From assembly GCA_905215325.1 (NCBI GenBank), contig CAJMPP010000034.1:1-20727 (forward strand): DNA of 20,727 nucleotides, read 5' to 3'. This DNA is from an uncultured bacterium (GTDB lineage: Bacteria; Actinomycetota; Coriobacteriia; Coriobacteriales; Eggerthellaceae). Positions 10,341 through 18,769 of this stretch are shown in pieces. The notes beneath the pieces were generated by a model that ran no database searches, was not told where the DNA came from, and saw only the letters and a list, made by a program, of their open reading frames with translations. The stretch's first letter is position 1, and the number at the start of each line of letters is the position of its first letter. A program made the translations under genes and the position numbers.

Positions 10341-10386
10341 AAAGGCCCGCGGGCGCTCGGGAAACCGAGCAAACCCGCGGGCCTTT
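10341..10386. terminator. Nested-hairpin bidirectional terminator
   Basis: The outer 13-bp stem (AAAGGCCCGCGGG with CCCGCGGGCCTTT) encloses a second perfect hairpin, GCTCGG-GAAA-CCGAGC, closed by a GNRA tetraloop. T-rich tails occur on both strands (CCTTTTC on plus, CCTTTCTGG on minus). It separates PFOR from the convergent LTQTG gene and stops both. Its left part is identical over 26 bases to 1438-1463. Confidence 0.9.
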
Positions 10387-10392
10387 TCACGG

Positions 10393-11103
10393 CTATCGCT
10401 TGTTTCGGCGCCAAAGTGCCAGTGCTATGCCGATTGCGGCAACGACTAGCACGGCTATCAGCGCACCCAAGGCAATTGAATCGCCTGTTTGCGTCAGCTG
10501 CGAGAAGATGGTCTTGTAAGCCGGTTCGGGGCGCGCAGGAATAGCGTCCAGCTTACCCGAATCGTCTTCGGCCGTGATTTCCCAACGCACGGTCTTGCTG
10601 ACATCGGCTAGCTCGTTGCCCACTGATGTCGGAACGCTCAACCGCAGGTCAAGCGTAGCGTTTCCATCAGCGGCGAACATGACGACCTTCGCGGTTTCGG
10701 TGAACACGCTGCCAGGCGTTCCCGCTTGCAGCGAGCCCGAGGAAGGGACACCGCTCACCGCTGCCGTCAAGGAGATAGGTTCCAGCGCACGGGCCGTGTC
10801 CTCGTCGACGATGGCGCGGACGAAAATGCTCACTTGGCCCTGAACGCCCTTCGCTTCGATCTTGATCGGCTGCTCGCGCGTATCGCCAGGCATGAGGTCC
10901 TTGAAAGCCGGGAACAGGTCTACCCCGCCCGAGGGCGCTTCCACGCCGGAGACCGTCAATTGCCGCGCGTTGCCGTCATAAGCTATGGAAGGCGTATCGG
11001 CAGCATAGGCACTGGCCGGGGCAAGCAGCAAAGCCGCGCCCAGCAGGGCTGCTACCAGGGAGCGCACAAGGCTTCCGGTATGTTCACGATGCATCAAGGA
11101 CAT
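10393..11103 (-). CDS. Sortase-anchored (LTQTG) surface protein, last gene of the sipW operon
   Basis: This 236-residue protein has a Sec signal peptide (hydrophobic 13-30, likely cleavage after Ala34 in SAYA), a beta-rich extracellular region (about 36-195) resembling a bacterial surface Ig-like or TasA-like sandwich, and a C-terminal cell-wall sorting signal. That signal is LTQTG at 203-207, a membrane span of about 24 residues and the basic tail RRNKR. The pentapeptide departs from LPXTG at position 2 and matches LTSTG in the protein at 19920, suggesting a common sortase that is not encoded in this window. ATG 11103 has GGAGG nine bases upstream and overlaps the end of the preceding gene by ten bases, so translation is coupled. 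It is a good candidate for the anchor joining the secreted fibre to peptidoglycan. No known enzymatic motif is seen. Confidence 0.85.
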   Translation of the reverse strand: MSLMHREHTGSLVRSLVAALLGAALLLAPASAYAADTPSIAYDGNARQLTVSGVEAPSGGVDLFPAFKDLMPGDTREQPIKIEAKGVQGQVSIFVRAIVDEDTARALEPISLTAAVSGVPSSGSLQAGTPGSVFTETAKVVMFAADGNATLDLRLSVPTSVGNELADVSKTVRWEITAEDDSGKLDAIPARPEPAYKTIFSQLTQTGDSIALGALIAVLVVAAIGIALALWRRNKR

Positions 11104-11684
11104 GGCTTTGCACCTCCGTTAGCATACGGCGAGATCAACACGCCATCTTGAACCGTGCAGTTCCAGGCTTCGCGCACGGCCTCATCGGGCGTCGCCTGGA
11201 CCGCTTGGGTGGATACATCCACGACAAGGTTTCGGCCGTCGGTCGCCTTGAGCTCTGTGACTCTTTTAACGAGCACGCCGGTTTCCCCACCGGGAGCAAC
11301 AGGCGATGTCCAGTAATAGGACCCGTCGCTCGCCTTGACCCAGCTAGAAGCCGAGTTCGCACCTGAAGCGTCAGCCACGTTCCACACGATTTCATAGTCC
11401 GTGCCTGCCTGCGGCTCTTCCCATAAGCGGGCGCCGCTCGTCGCATCCTGCCAGTAGATATCCACTGCAGCACGGATGTAGGCGGGCGCGGTGCCCGTGT
11501 TCTTCGCCTTCACATCGCTCTTCACGTTGCCGCTGAGCGTTTCCTGGACCGAGGGCGTCACCGATCCGATTCCAAACTGGTTGACCAGCACGCCCGTGAC
11601 CGAAAGCCAGGCCAGCGTGCCCGCCGTGCCGGCCAGGAGGATAACCCCGGCCAGCAAGGCGATGATGCGCTTGCGCTTGGACAT
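11094..11684 (-). CDS. SipW-type-signal (TasA-like) secreted protein, third of three
   Basis: The 196-residue protein begins with basic residues and one hydrophobic segment (RIIALLAGVILLAGTAGTLAW, split around residues 6-26), followed by the NQFGIGSV motif typical of proteins handled by SipW-class signal peptidases. The body is a beta-rich sandwich with EETL-like, NTGTAPAYIRAAV and PVAPGGETG segments common to TasA/camelysin-related proteins, where PAYIRA-type strands recur. A late cysteine pair (NCTVQ and KPCP) may form a disulfide. It starts one base after the stop of the giant gene, with AAGGAG inside that gene's last codons, so the two are coupled. No anchor is present, so it is probably a structural or accessory fibre subunit. 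Confidence 0.82.
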   Translation of the reverse strand: MSKRKRIIALLAGVILLAGTAGTLAWLSVTGVLVNQFGIGSVTPSVQETLSGNVKSDVKAKNTGTAPAYIRAAVDIYWQDATSGARLWEEPQAGTDYEIVWNVADASGANSASSWVKASDGSYYWTSPVAPGGETGVLVKRVTELKATDGRNLVVDVSTQAVQATPDEAVREAWNCTVQDGVLISPYANGGAKPCP

Positions 11685-11685
11685 G

Positions 11686-14600
11686 CTAGTTCTCCTTCCT
11701 TGCTACGTTGCCGTTGCTCCATACGTTACGAGCACGATCGCCGCCATCGATCCATTTATCTTTCATGCGCGTGTTCGTGCAGGTGAATGTGGCATCGTTC
11801 GCGCTCGATGCAGCGGAGATGGTCGCCTGCGCCTTATCGCCCGGCTGCTTGCCAGGGACGCCGATTTGGTTGCTGTAGCGCCATGCCCACGCGGTGTCCT
11901 CCTGGACGGTATAGACACCTGCCGGGACCGCAAGCTCGATAGCGCCCGAATACCAGGCAGCACCATCCTTACGCTGCGCATCTGGCGACACCGTTACCTC
12001 AACCGTGCGCTCGTCCAAGGCGTTGCCGTTTATATCGGCCCGGGAAACCTTGAAGCGGAACGTCTTGCCCTTGGCCCAGCTATCCTGAGTTTGCTTGACA
12101 ATCTTGAGCGTATGCGTAGCGGCAAAGTCGAACACCGCATTACCGGCACCCTGAGTGCCGTCGCCCGTGAGCTTGGAGTCCAAACGGTTCGTCGGGTCAA
12201 ACGAGCCCTCGCCCAAACCCGAGCTGTAAAGCGATACATACTTCCCGTTAACGGACTCGGAAGTCGGCTTGGAAAGACCATAGCCCACGCGGTCAACGTG
12301 CACCGTCAGTTGCGTGCCCATGAAGGGCTTTGCAAAGCAAGCTTTGAACGGCGCCTTATCGCTCTTGTCATCTACCGTGTTCGCGGCATTGGGATCAAGC
12401 AACCACTTGAGCTGCCCGGTCACATTCTTAGGGTTCGCAGCGTCCGACGTGTCGTTAGCGACGACCTGATACGTCACCGGATACAAATCCATGTTGGCCG
12501 TAACCGGATTACCCTTGAAGTCGCTCCACGCCACAGTTTTGTCGCCATTAACCCACTGCCACTCCAAGAACAATTCCTTCAAGCTGCTATCCGCTCGCTC
12601 GCCCAGGAATGCGACGATTGCGGAGTAGGCTTCGGGATCGTAGGCCACTTCCTTTGATTCCATGACGGGTTCACCCTTGTCGTCATAGACCGGGTTGCCA
12701 CTCTCATCCATCTTGGGCACTTCGACCGTCTGAACAAAGCCGGCATTGCCATCCTGACCACGCAGATCCCCCGTATCGTTCGGGTCTACCGTAGCGGTGT
12801 AGATGACCTTGCCATCGGTGTCGTGATAGCGCACTTTAAGCGGCGTGGGCTTGTAAATCGCCGTGTATGTAACCTCTCGGAACGGTTCGTTGCCATCGAG
12901 GAAATAAGTCTTGTCCCCTGTCATAAGCGTGTAGCTATCGTTGTCCACATAGTCGCGCGACCAGCCGACAAAGTCGTACTTGGTGCCGTCAATGCCCACA
13001 ACCTCCTCGGCGGCCTTGACCTCAAGAGAAATCCGGTCGCCGGAGTCAGTTCGGCCGAGACCACGGACAAGGGCAGGATTCGCAAGATTGGAGTCGATGT
13101 TCGATCGAACGGCAACCAGGCTGGGACGATATACCGGATACAGCTCCATAGGATCCTTGACCACGGTAGACGCACTCACCATATGGATGCCCTCCGACCA
13201 AGCAACATAGCCCTTGCCAGGTGCCGGCTGGGCTTCCGTCCAGCCCACGAAGACGTTGAACGCACCTGTATGCTCATCGATAGTGCTGACGTCATAAGTA
13301 GGCTTCGGGATGCCGCCATTAAGGTTGCCGAGCATATCGCCTTGCTGAGCAACTTTACCGTCCACTTCCGAGGCATTGAGATGATACACAACCGCCAACG
13401 GAGTGTAGTGCGCTACGAACGTATAGGCCCCGTTGGGCTCAACCGGATAGGAGTATGAGTTATTACCGGCAGAATCAAGCACCTTCACTTCGCCATTCGG
13501 AAGCTCGATCTCAACCTTCTGCAACTTATACAGCTCACCGCCTGCTTTATAAACCGGCGTCGTAACGTCAGGGGTCACCGTTGCCGTAGCAGGATTGGTG
13601 TCCGCGTTGATAACGGGAGCGATGTCGTAATTAGGCACATTGACCTTGTCCGTGCCCTCAAAACCAGTGCGATGCAGGTTGGTGGTGTACCTAACATCGT
13701 ACTTCGCGTACACCGGATAGGCATCCTGCCACTGCGTGACCGTAGAGGCATCGGTCGCCAGGTACGGCGCAGCCTTGCTCGGGTCGGACGTGGTGAAGGA
13801 GTCGCCATTCACGTCGTAAATATAATTCCAGACCGCAGAGTCCTTCTGAACCTCAGCAGTAGAAATCCAGCCCAGGAACTTATAACCCGGCACCGCCATC
13901 TCGGCATCAGTCGGCGAAGACTCAAGGGTCAAGGGGCTTTCATAAGAACCAGTTAGCCCATCCTGCGGCTTCCCTGTTGCCTCAACCGAAGTGTTCACAT
14001 GCGGGTAGTAATACGTGTACGTAGGGTCTGATCCATCCACCTTATTTTGCAGCAGGTTGCTTTCGTAACGACGCGTAGCGGCCTTCAGGATTGTGTTGTC
14101 CTTGTTGTAGAAGTTAACGTCTGTAGTAATCATCGCGCGAACGTAATACTTCGAATCGAGATGCAGCATCGTGCTTTCGATGGGATTTTTCACATACGTC
14201 CAGCAGCTATTGCCGCGCTCAAGCGTCCAGAAATTCAAATGATACCGATCACTCGTCAAAGAGGCCTTCACCTGCAGCGAGATTGAAGTCCAAGTGTCAT
14301 TCAACGTTGCAGCACCCGGAAAATCAGTGTCGGCGAACAAATTTTTTGCGGTATCGGCTCCAGTGTCATTTTTCACATTGTGCGAATAGACATTGAGGGG
14401 CTTAACGATGAGGGTGCTTACCGAATAGCGTGAGTCGCATACCCCATTATATTTATCCTTTAAGCCATGATTAAAATGCTCCGGACCCCAATGAACAACG
14501 TTCTCGCGCACATAGGTGATACCGGCGTTTTCATCAAATGGCGACTGATATCGATTCCAAACAGAGCAAAGGCGCTTGCTATCCTGGAATGCATCGTTGG

Positions 14601-17190
14601 TGTACGCACAAACGTAGTAATCCACTCGATATTCGAAGCGAGCAGTATAGGTGTGCGGAACCGTCAGGTCGACATTTGCGGGAAGCGTGTAGCTTGAATC
14701 GCGGCTTACGCGGACCTCAACCGTGGACCCATCGGCGGCCTGCTTGTTTTCATACCAGCCCAAGAAGCGATAGCCATCGGGCAACGTACCACCCTCGGAC
14801 AAGAGCTTGTTATTCATGTCACGCACCTGGACCGTATAGGAACTAGTGCCGTTATCGCCTACCTGCACATCCACATGGGTGTTGCCCACGTCTACGCGCT
14901 GGGTCACATCATCAAGCGTGTCCTGCTCATTGCCTTCGAACACCGTCATGATGTTCGACACGTAGTCGCTGTACACCGGGTAGAAGTCGGTAGGACCGAC
15001 CACGGTAATCACGCTGCCAGCAGGATAAAATGATCCTTTGTTTTTAAGGTCGGCAAGCGCGGTTGAAGTGATGGCAGCATAGCCACCATTCATCCCCGCC
15101 TCGCTGCTAGGCTGTGTGGTCCAGCCGATAAACGTCGCACTAGCGGAAAGCCCCTCGCGGTCTGCGGGAGCCGCGGGCGTCAAACCCACGCCGTAGCGAT
15201 ACCAATCAGTGGACTTGTCGTGCGCAGCACCGGTTTTCCAATCAAGCGTATCACCCTTGACGTTATAGAACAGCACCTGTGCCTCGTATGAAGCAGTGAA
15301 AAGGTCATTGCCCTCAAAGCCATATTTCTTGTCGATGCCAGTAGCATTGTTCGCGGTGTAGGTCGACTCCCTATCATGGGCTACGTTTTCCTCGACCTGT
15401 TTGCCAGCCTTTACCGCAGCACCATCGGTCTTGCCGTCAAACCAACTGCTATCCCGATCGATTCGATTGACGTTCACTTCAGGCTCGCGGAACCAGCCCA
15501 TGAAGCGATAGCCGCCATTTGCGTCGGTCAGACCAGCAGGCTTGTCAGATGTAGTCTGCTTGAAAGTCACCGAAGTATCGCCCGTGGCAAGACCCTGGGC
15601 CGTTCCAGCCAGCACAGCGCTCACCGCAAAGGTATACGGATCACTAGTAGACTGGTCTTTGCCCAACATGGTTGCCAGAACGGTTGCCGTACCCGCGCCG
15701 GGGAAGTCGGTCGTCGTCTTCACGCTTTTGCCGTGTACGGGGATATTCAGTTTGTAGTCCATCGCCCATTCGTTTGCATGCTCGCCCCCCAAGAGCAGGT
15801 CATTGGCAGTAGAGCGCATGGTGCCGGCACAGAAGTCGTAATCATGCTGCTCCCACAGCTCACGTGTGACGTAGCGTTCGTCGTCCCAAGGACCGAATCC
15901 GGCACCGGATACCGTACCATCACCCGCAAGGGCGTAAATCGTCTTCTTGGCTGCCGTACCCTGGCTAAACCCGGATAGGCTGACACTTGGCTTGAAGTAG
16001 CAATCAGTGATAGTCGCATCGCCCGCGTTAGCGCGTGCACCGATGCCACCAAGATTCACATCGTTTTGGATGATGGGAATCACGGCAATGGGGTTGTACT
16101 GGCGCGAGCTCAAATCGCCGGCGAAATGGCTGCGAGTGATCTCGTTACCGCTCTTAGACAAGATGCGGCCGGCAAGACCGCCCGTCCAAGCACGCGTGAC
16201 GGAGATAACGCCCACGTAAGAAGCAGCATAGCTATAGCACTCCGCTGTAGAGAAGCAGTCGATGACTTTAGCGTCTTCGGCCATGCAGCCGACGAAGCCC
16301 GAAGCGTATACGTTGTTGCCACCCAAAGCGCCGATGGCAACATCGTACTTATTGGTAACGTCGGTCATGTCGATCGAGGAGCCATCCTCGCTACGCGTGG
16401 GCGTGACGCGACAATACTCGATCGTCGAGTTCGTGACATAGCCGGCAAAGGCCGCCATGTACAGGCCTTCGCCGCCGAGCGCCTGTACGCCCGACGTGGT
16501 GTTGTTAACGGCTCGCCCGCCGCGCACCTCGCAGTTGTACAATTTGCAGCCATCGAGTTCGCCAGCTATCAAACCTCCCTCGAAACCGGCGTTCGTGATT
16601 AGGTTGAGTGCATTGTTTGCGCAGGTCACATGCAGGGTGCTTTCCATGACCATGACGTTTTCGAAGGTGGTGTCCACGGCTTTGCCGACAATGATGCCAC
16701 CACGGAAGTCCCCCCACACGTCGGCGTCCTTGACCAGGAAGTTCTTGATGGTGGCGCCGTTGGTTTCGGCGAAGAAACCGGTATCACGCTCAGGGTCGGT
16801 GATCCTGTTGGCGTAATTCAAACCGGTAACGGTATGGTTCTGGCCATCGAAAAGGCCACTGAACGGGTGTTCCTTGTTGCCGAACGAAAGATGCTTGACC
16901 GTGCTGTTTACGATCGTCTTCATGTCCTCGTCGTTCAACACAAGGTCGTTATCGAGATACACCTTCCAGTCGGAGGTATCTCGCTGACGAGACAGCGCAA
17001 CACATGCCAAGAACTCGTTTGCGCTTGTAATATGGTATTCATTATTCGGTGTCGGCTCGGCGGCCGCAACCGGAACGAGCGCATCTTCGGCGTGCGCAAC
17101 CGCCGGCAACACGAAGAGTACGCATGCCAGCGCCAGAGCTGCCGTAAACAGCAGCGCCAGGACGCCTCGTTTCGCTATGTTGGTTTCCAT
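11686..17190 (-). CDS. Giant secreted adhesin-like protein (beta-helix plus InlB-like repeats)
   Basis: The 1834-residue protein starts with a signal peptide (likely cleavage after AHA, near residue 34). Residues about 50-460 carry GLUG-like strands such as GGIIVGK, GGLIAGEL, FVGCMAED and GGLAGRIL, suggesting a right-handed beta-helix. Residues about 540-1600 hold repeated InlB B-repeat/Listeria-Bacteroides-type modules, recognisable by F-x-G-W at about 562, 688, 807, 1103, 1315 and 1408 and by following YPVY or YTARF strands. Residues about 1690-1808 form a SpaA/prealbumin-like domain ending in CTNTR. There is no LPXTG-like signal or membrane tail, so it is secreted or held by partners. The gene is markedly AT-richer than the metabolic genes, chiefly at 13.9-15.4 kb. 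It lies three bases after the preceding stop in one operon. A tip adhesin or fibre scaffold is likely; the ligand is unknown. Confidence 0.85.
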   Translation of the reverse strand: METNIAKRGVLALLFTAALALACVLFVLPAVAHAEDALVPVAAAEPTPNNEYHITSANEFLACVALSRQRDTSDWKVYLDNDLVLNDEDMKTIVNSTVKHLSFGNKEHPFSGLFDGQNHTVTGLNYANRITDPERDTGFFAETNGATIKNFLVKDADVWGDFRGGIIVGKAVDTTFENVMVMESTLHVTCANNALNLITNAGFEGGLIAGELDGCKLYNCEVRGGRAVNNTTSGVQALGGEGLYMAAFAGYVTNSTIEYCRVTPTRSEDGSSIDMTDVTNKYDVAIGALGGNNVYASGFVGCMAEDAKVIDCFSTAECYSYAASYVGVISVTRAWTGGLAGRILSKSGNEITRSHFAGDLSSRQYNPIAVIPIIQNDVNLGGIGARANAGDATITDCYFKPSVSLSGFSQGTAAKKTIYALAGDGTVSGAGFGPWDDERYVTRELWEQHDYDFCAGTMRSTANDLLLGGEHANEWAMDYKLNIPVHGKSVKTTTDFPGAGTATVLATMLGKDQSTSDPYTFAVSAVLAGTAQGLATGDTSVTFKQTTSDKPAGLTDANGGYRFMGWFREPEVNVNRIDRDSSWFDGKTDGAAVKAGKQVEENVAHDRESTYTANNATGIDKKYGFEGNDLFTASYEAQVLFYNVKGDTLDWKTGAAHDKSTDWYRYGVGLTPAAPADREGLSASATFIGWTTQPSSEAGMNGGYAAITSTALADLKNKGSFYPAGSVITVVGPTDFYPVYSDYVSNIMTVFEGNEQDTLDDVTQRVDVGNTHVDVQVGDNGTSSYTVQVRDMNNKLLSEGGTLPDGYRFLGWYENKQAADGSTVEVRVSRDSSYTLPANVDLTVPHTYTARFEYRVDYYVCAYTNDAFQDSKRLCSVWNRYQSPFDENAGITYVRENVVHWGPEHFNHGLKDKYNGVCDSRYSVSTLIVKPLNVYSHNVKNDTGADTAKNLFADTDFPGAATLNDTWTSISLQVKASLTSDRYHLNFWTLERGNSCWTYVKNPIESTMLHLDSKYYVRAMITTDVNFYNKDNTILKAATRRYESNLLQNKVDGSDPTYTYYYPHVNTSVEATGKPQDGLTGSYESPLTLESSPTDAEMAVPGYKFLGWISTAEVQKDSAVWNYIYDVNGDSFTTSDPSKAAPYLATDASTVTQWQDAYPVYAKYDVRYTTNLHRTGFEGTDKVNVPNYDIAPVINADTNPATATVTPDVTTPVYKAGGELYKLQKVEIELPNGEVKVLDSAGNNSYSYPVEPNGAYTFVAHYTPLAVVYHLNASEVDGKVAQQGDMLGNLNGGIPKPTYDVSTIDEHTGAFNVFVGWTEAQPAPGKGYVAWSEGIHMVSASTVVKDPMELYPVYRPSLVAVRSNIDSNLANPALVRGLGRTDSGDRISLEVKAAEEVVGIDGTKYDFVGWSRDYVDNDSYTLMTGDKTYFLDGNEPFREVTYTAIYKPTPLKVRYHDTDGKVIYTATVDPNDTGDLRGQDGNAGFVQTVEVPKMDESGNPVYDDKGEPVMESKEVAYDPEAYSAIVAFLGERADSSLKELFLEWQWVNGDKTVAWSDFKGNPVTANMDLYPVTYQVVANDTSDAANPKNVTGQLKWLLDPNAANTVDDKSDKAPFKACFAKPFMGTQLTVHVDRVGYGLSKPTSESVNGKYVSLYSSGLGEGSFDPTNRLDSKLTGDGTQGAGNAVFDFAATHTLKIVKQTQDSWAKGKTFRFKVSRADINGNALDERTVEVTVSPDAQRKDGAAWYSGAIELAVPAGVYTVQEDTAWAWRYSNQIGVPGKQPGDKAQATISAASSANDATFTCTNTRMKDKWIDGGDRARNVWSNGNVARKEN

Positions 17191-17193
17191 GTG

Positions 17194-17841
17194 CTACCTC
17201 GCCTCCGGCCAGCCTGCGACGTCGAGCACGTCGAGGACGTCGTCATTGGTGTTCTGGTTCTTGGCCTGCACGGCCTGGGCTTCGATCTGAAGCTTGTAAC
17301 GTCCGCCTCGGGCGGCATCGTGGAAATCGCCGGTGAATCGCAGCGAGTCCATCAGGTTCTCGGTTGCCGCGCCGGGCTCAAGCTGCCCGCCACCTGCGGC
17401 GTTGCCGCGATAGTAATACCACCCATCGCCGCCATCGACCCAAGCAGCGCCTGCGCCGTCGTGAACATAGAAGACGACGTTGCCGGAAGCATCGGAGGAC
17501 GAGCCATCAGACGCCACGGCTTTCATGGACAGCCGCGCACGAACGTACTCGGGCTGCGCACCGGCGTTCTGAAGCCGCACGATGCGACTGATGCCGTCCG
17601 AAGATGCCTTGGTTTCGGGATATTCGCCGCGCGCATCGGGCTCGAAGGGCACTTCCCTGCCCTGGCTGTCAAGCGTGTACTCGCAGACTCGCACCTTCAC
17701 GCTGCCGAAGCTGAGAACGTTGTCGGCCGGCACCGTGCCCACGGTATAGGCAATCGCGCCGCAAATGCACAGCAACGCCGCTAGCGCAAGCGCGGCGAGC
17801 GTCAAGGTACGTTTCTGATTGTGAGGGGTTATCTCTTGCAT
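17194..17841 (-). CDS. SipW-type-signal (TasA-like) secreted protein, second of three
   Basis: The 215-residue protein has a short basic N-terminus, one hydrophobic segment (LTLAALALAALLCICGAIAYT) and then the DNVLSFGSV motif characteristic of SipW-processed proteins. The rest is a beta-sandwich with QPEYVRARLSM and WYYYRGNAAGGGQLEPGA strands that parallel those of the 11094 gene, so the two are probably paralogues. ATG 17841 is chosen because GGTGA lies five bases before it; a GTG at 17850 is an alternative adding three residues. Only three bases separate its stop from the giant gene start, so the giant protein depends on this transcript. It lacks any anchor and any enzyme motif. A minor fibre subunit or chaperone-like partner of the giant adhesin is plausible. 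Confidence 0.82.
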   Translation of the reverse strand: MQEITPHNQKRTLTLAALALAALLCICGAIAYTVGTVPADNVLSFGSVKVRVCEYTLDSQGREVPFEPDARGEYPETKASSDGISRIVRLQNAGAQPEYVRARLSMKAVASDGSSSDASGNVVFYVHDGAGAAWVDGGDGWYYYRGNAAGGGQLEPGAATENLMDSLRFTGDFHDAARGGRYKLQIEAQAVQAKNQNTNDDVLDVLDVAGWPEAR

Positions 17842-17877
17842 AGAGTTCACCGGAATCCAATGGGAGGTCTATCGAAG

Positions 17878-17916
17878 GCCCGGCCCGGGCACTGCGTGCC
17901 TAGGCCGGGCGTTTTT
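17878..17916 (+). terminator. GC-rich hairpin inside the surface operon
   Basis: GCCCGGCC..GGCAC at 17878-17892 pairs with GTGCC..GGCCGGGC at 17896-17910 around a TGC loop, with one mismatch and one wobble. The T-tract (GTTTTT) follows on the plus strand, antisense to the operon; on the operon's own strand the tail is CTTCGAT, a poor terminator. It may block antisense transcripts, or partly terminate after the first TasA-like gene so that the next genes are made at lower levels. Confidence 0.65.
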
Positions 17917-17941
17917 GCGGGCGGAGTTTGTGAAGGTTGGG

Positions 17942-18700
17942 TTAGGCCTGAGTCTTTGCCCATTCGATAGCTTGAGTAAGAGCATTCTGCGCGTCGGCGT
18001 TTGCGCCCTGCTCGGTACCATTCTGACCCGCGCCAAAAATGTAGGCGGAAACCGTCATCGTGGGAGCCTGCTTCGGGTCAGCAGTAATCTCGACAACATC
18101 GGTGCCATTCATGGCAGAGGGAATCGTCACAGCAGTGAACAGCTCGTCGGTATAAACGTCCTGCTGTGCTTTATTGGCCTCAAGCTTTGCAGGCAGGTTC
18201 TCCGCGGCAGAGTTCTTGGAATACATAAACAGACCGCTTACATACTGGGTGCCGGAGTTGTCGGATTGGTTGGTCTTGAACTGACCCGCAACGGGCTTCC
18301 AATTCGTGTTTTTGATCGTAAAGTACGGGGTCTTTTCAAGGCTGGTACCAGGCTTGACGATGGCATTCTTTACGTAAATGAATACATATGCATCATCAGA
18401 GCCAGCCTTGATGCCGACATTAGGGTTCTTGTCCACAGTGGCGCCAGGAATCATCTTGGAGCCGTCATTCCATTTGGTCTCAAACAAGCGAGCGTGAGAG
18501 TCGTTATTCTTGGTGCCCGGCTGTTCGGGATCGACCGGGCTAGGTTTGTTTTCCGGAGCATCAATGCTTCCCACCGTAAAAACGTTGTCAAGTTTCTCCT
18601 GCGCCTGCAGCCATGCCCAGGTGCCTACGCCGGCGGCGAGCAGCGCCACCAGCACCACAGCGATAACGCCGTAGCGCTTCTTGTTGTTCGTCTTCTCCAT
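17942..18700 (-). CDS. SipW-type-signal (TasA-like) secreted protein, first of three; probable major fibre subunit
   Basis: The 252-residue protein opens with MEKTNNKKR, a hydrophobic segment (YGVIAVVLVALLAAGVGTWAW) and LDNVFTVGSID, the classic SipW-dependent signal layout. The mature part is a single beta-rich domain with the segments DAYVFIYVKN and MTVSAYIFGAGQNG, resembling TasA-family matrix proteins, and lacks a wall anchor. It is the first gene after sipW, the position of TasA relative to SipW in Bacillus, and is followed by a strong hairpin, both consistent with a highly made major subunit. An AAGGAAGGA stretch gives a good ribosome-binding site. Alternatives are a pilin-like or camelysin-type protein; camelysin protease activity cannot be judged from sequence. 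Confidence 0.83.
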   Translation of the reverse strand: MEKTNNKKRYGVIAVVLVALLAAGVGTWAWLQAQEKLDNVFTVGSIDAPENKPSPVDPEQPGTKNNDSHARLFETKWNDGSKMIPGATVDKNPNVGIKAGSDDAYVFIYVKNAIVKPGTSLEKTPYFTIKNTNWKPVAGQFKTNQSDNSGTQYVSGLFMYSKNSAAENLPAKLEANKAQQDVYTDELFTAVTIPSAMNGTDVVEITADPKQAPTMTVSAYIFGAGQNGTEQGANADAQNALTQAIEWAKTQA

Positions 18701-18725
18701 GTTCCTATCCTTCCTTGAATCTTTT

Positions 18726-18747
18726 TGGCGGCGTTTCCTTGCCGCCA
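18726..18747 (-). other. Intercistronic stem-loop between sipW and the major subunit gene
   Basis: TGGCGGC and GCCGCCA pair perfectly over seven bases around an eight-base loop, 26 bases before the first TasA-like start. On the coding strand an A-rich, not T-rich, sequence follows, so it is not a terminator. Such 5' stems often protect a processed mRNA and could raise subunit levels above SipW. Confidence 0.45.
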
Positions 18748-18769
18748 GCCATCTCCCCTGCTGGCGTTA

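Noticed and set aside
11686..11790. A cell-wall sorting signal at the end of the giant protein
   Set aside because: The last residues lack an LxxTG motif and any hydrophobic span, so it is treated as secreted and unanchored.
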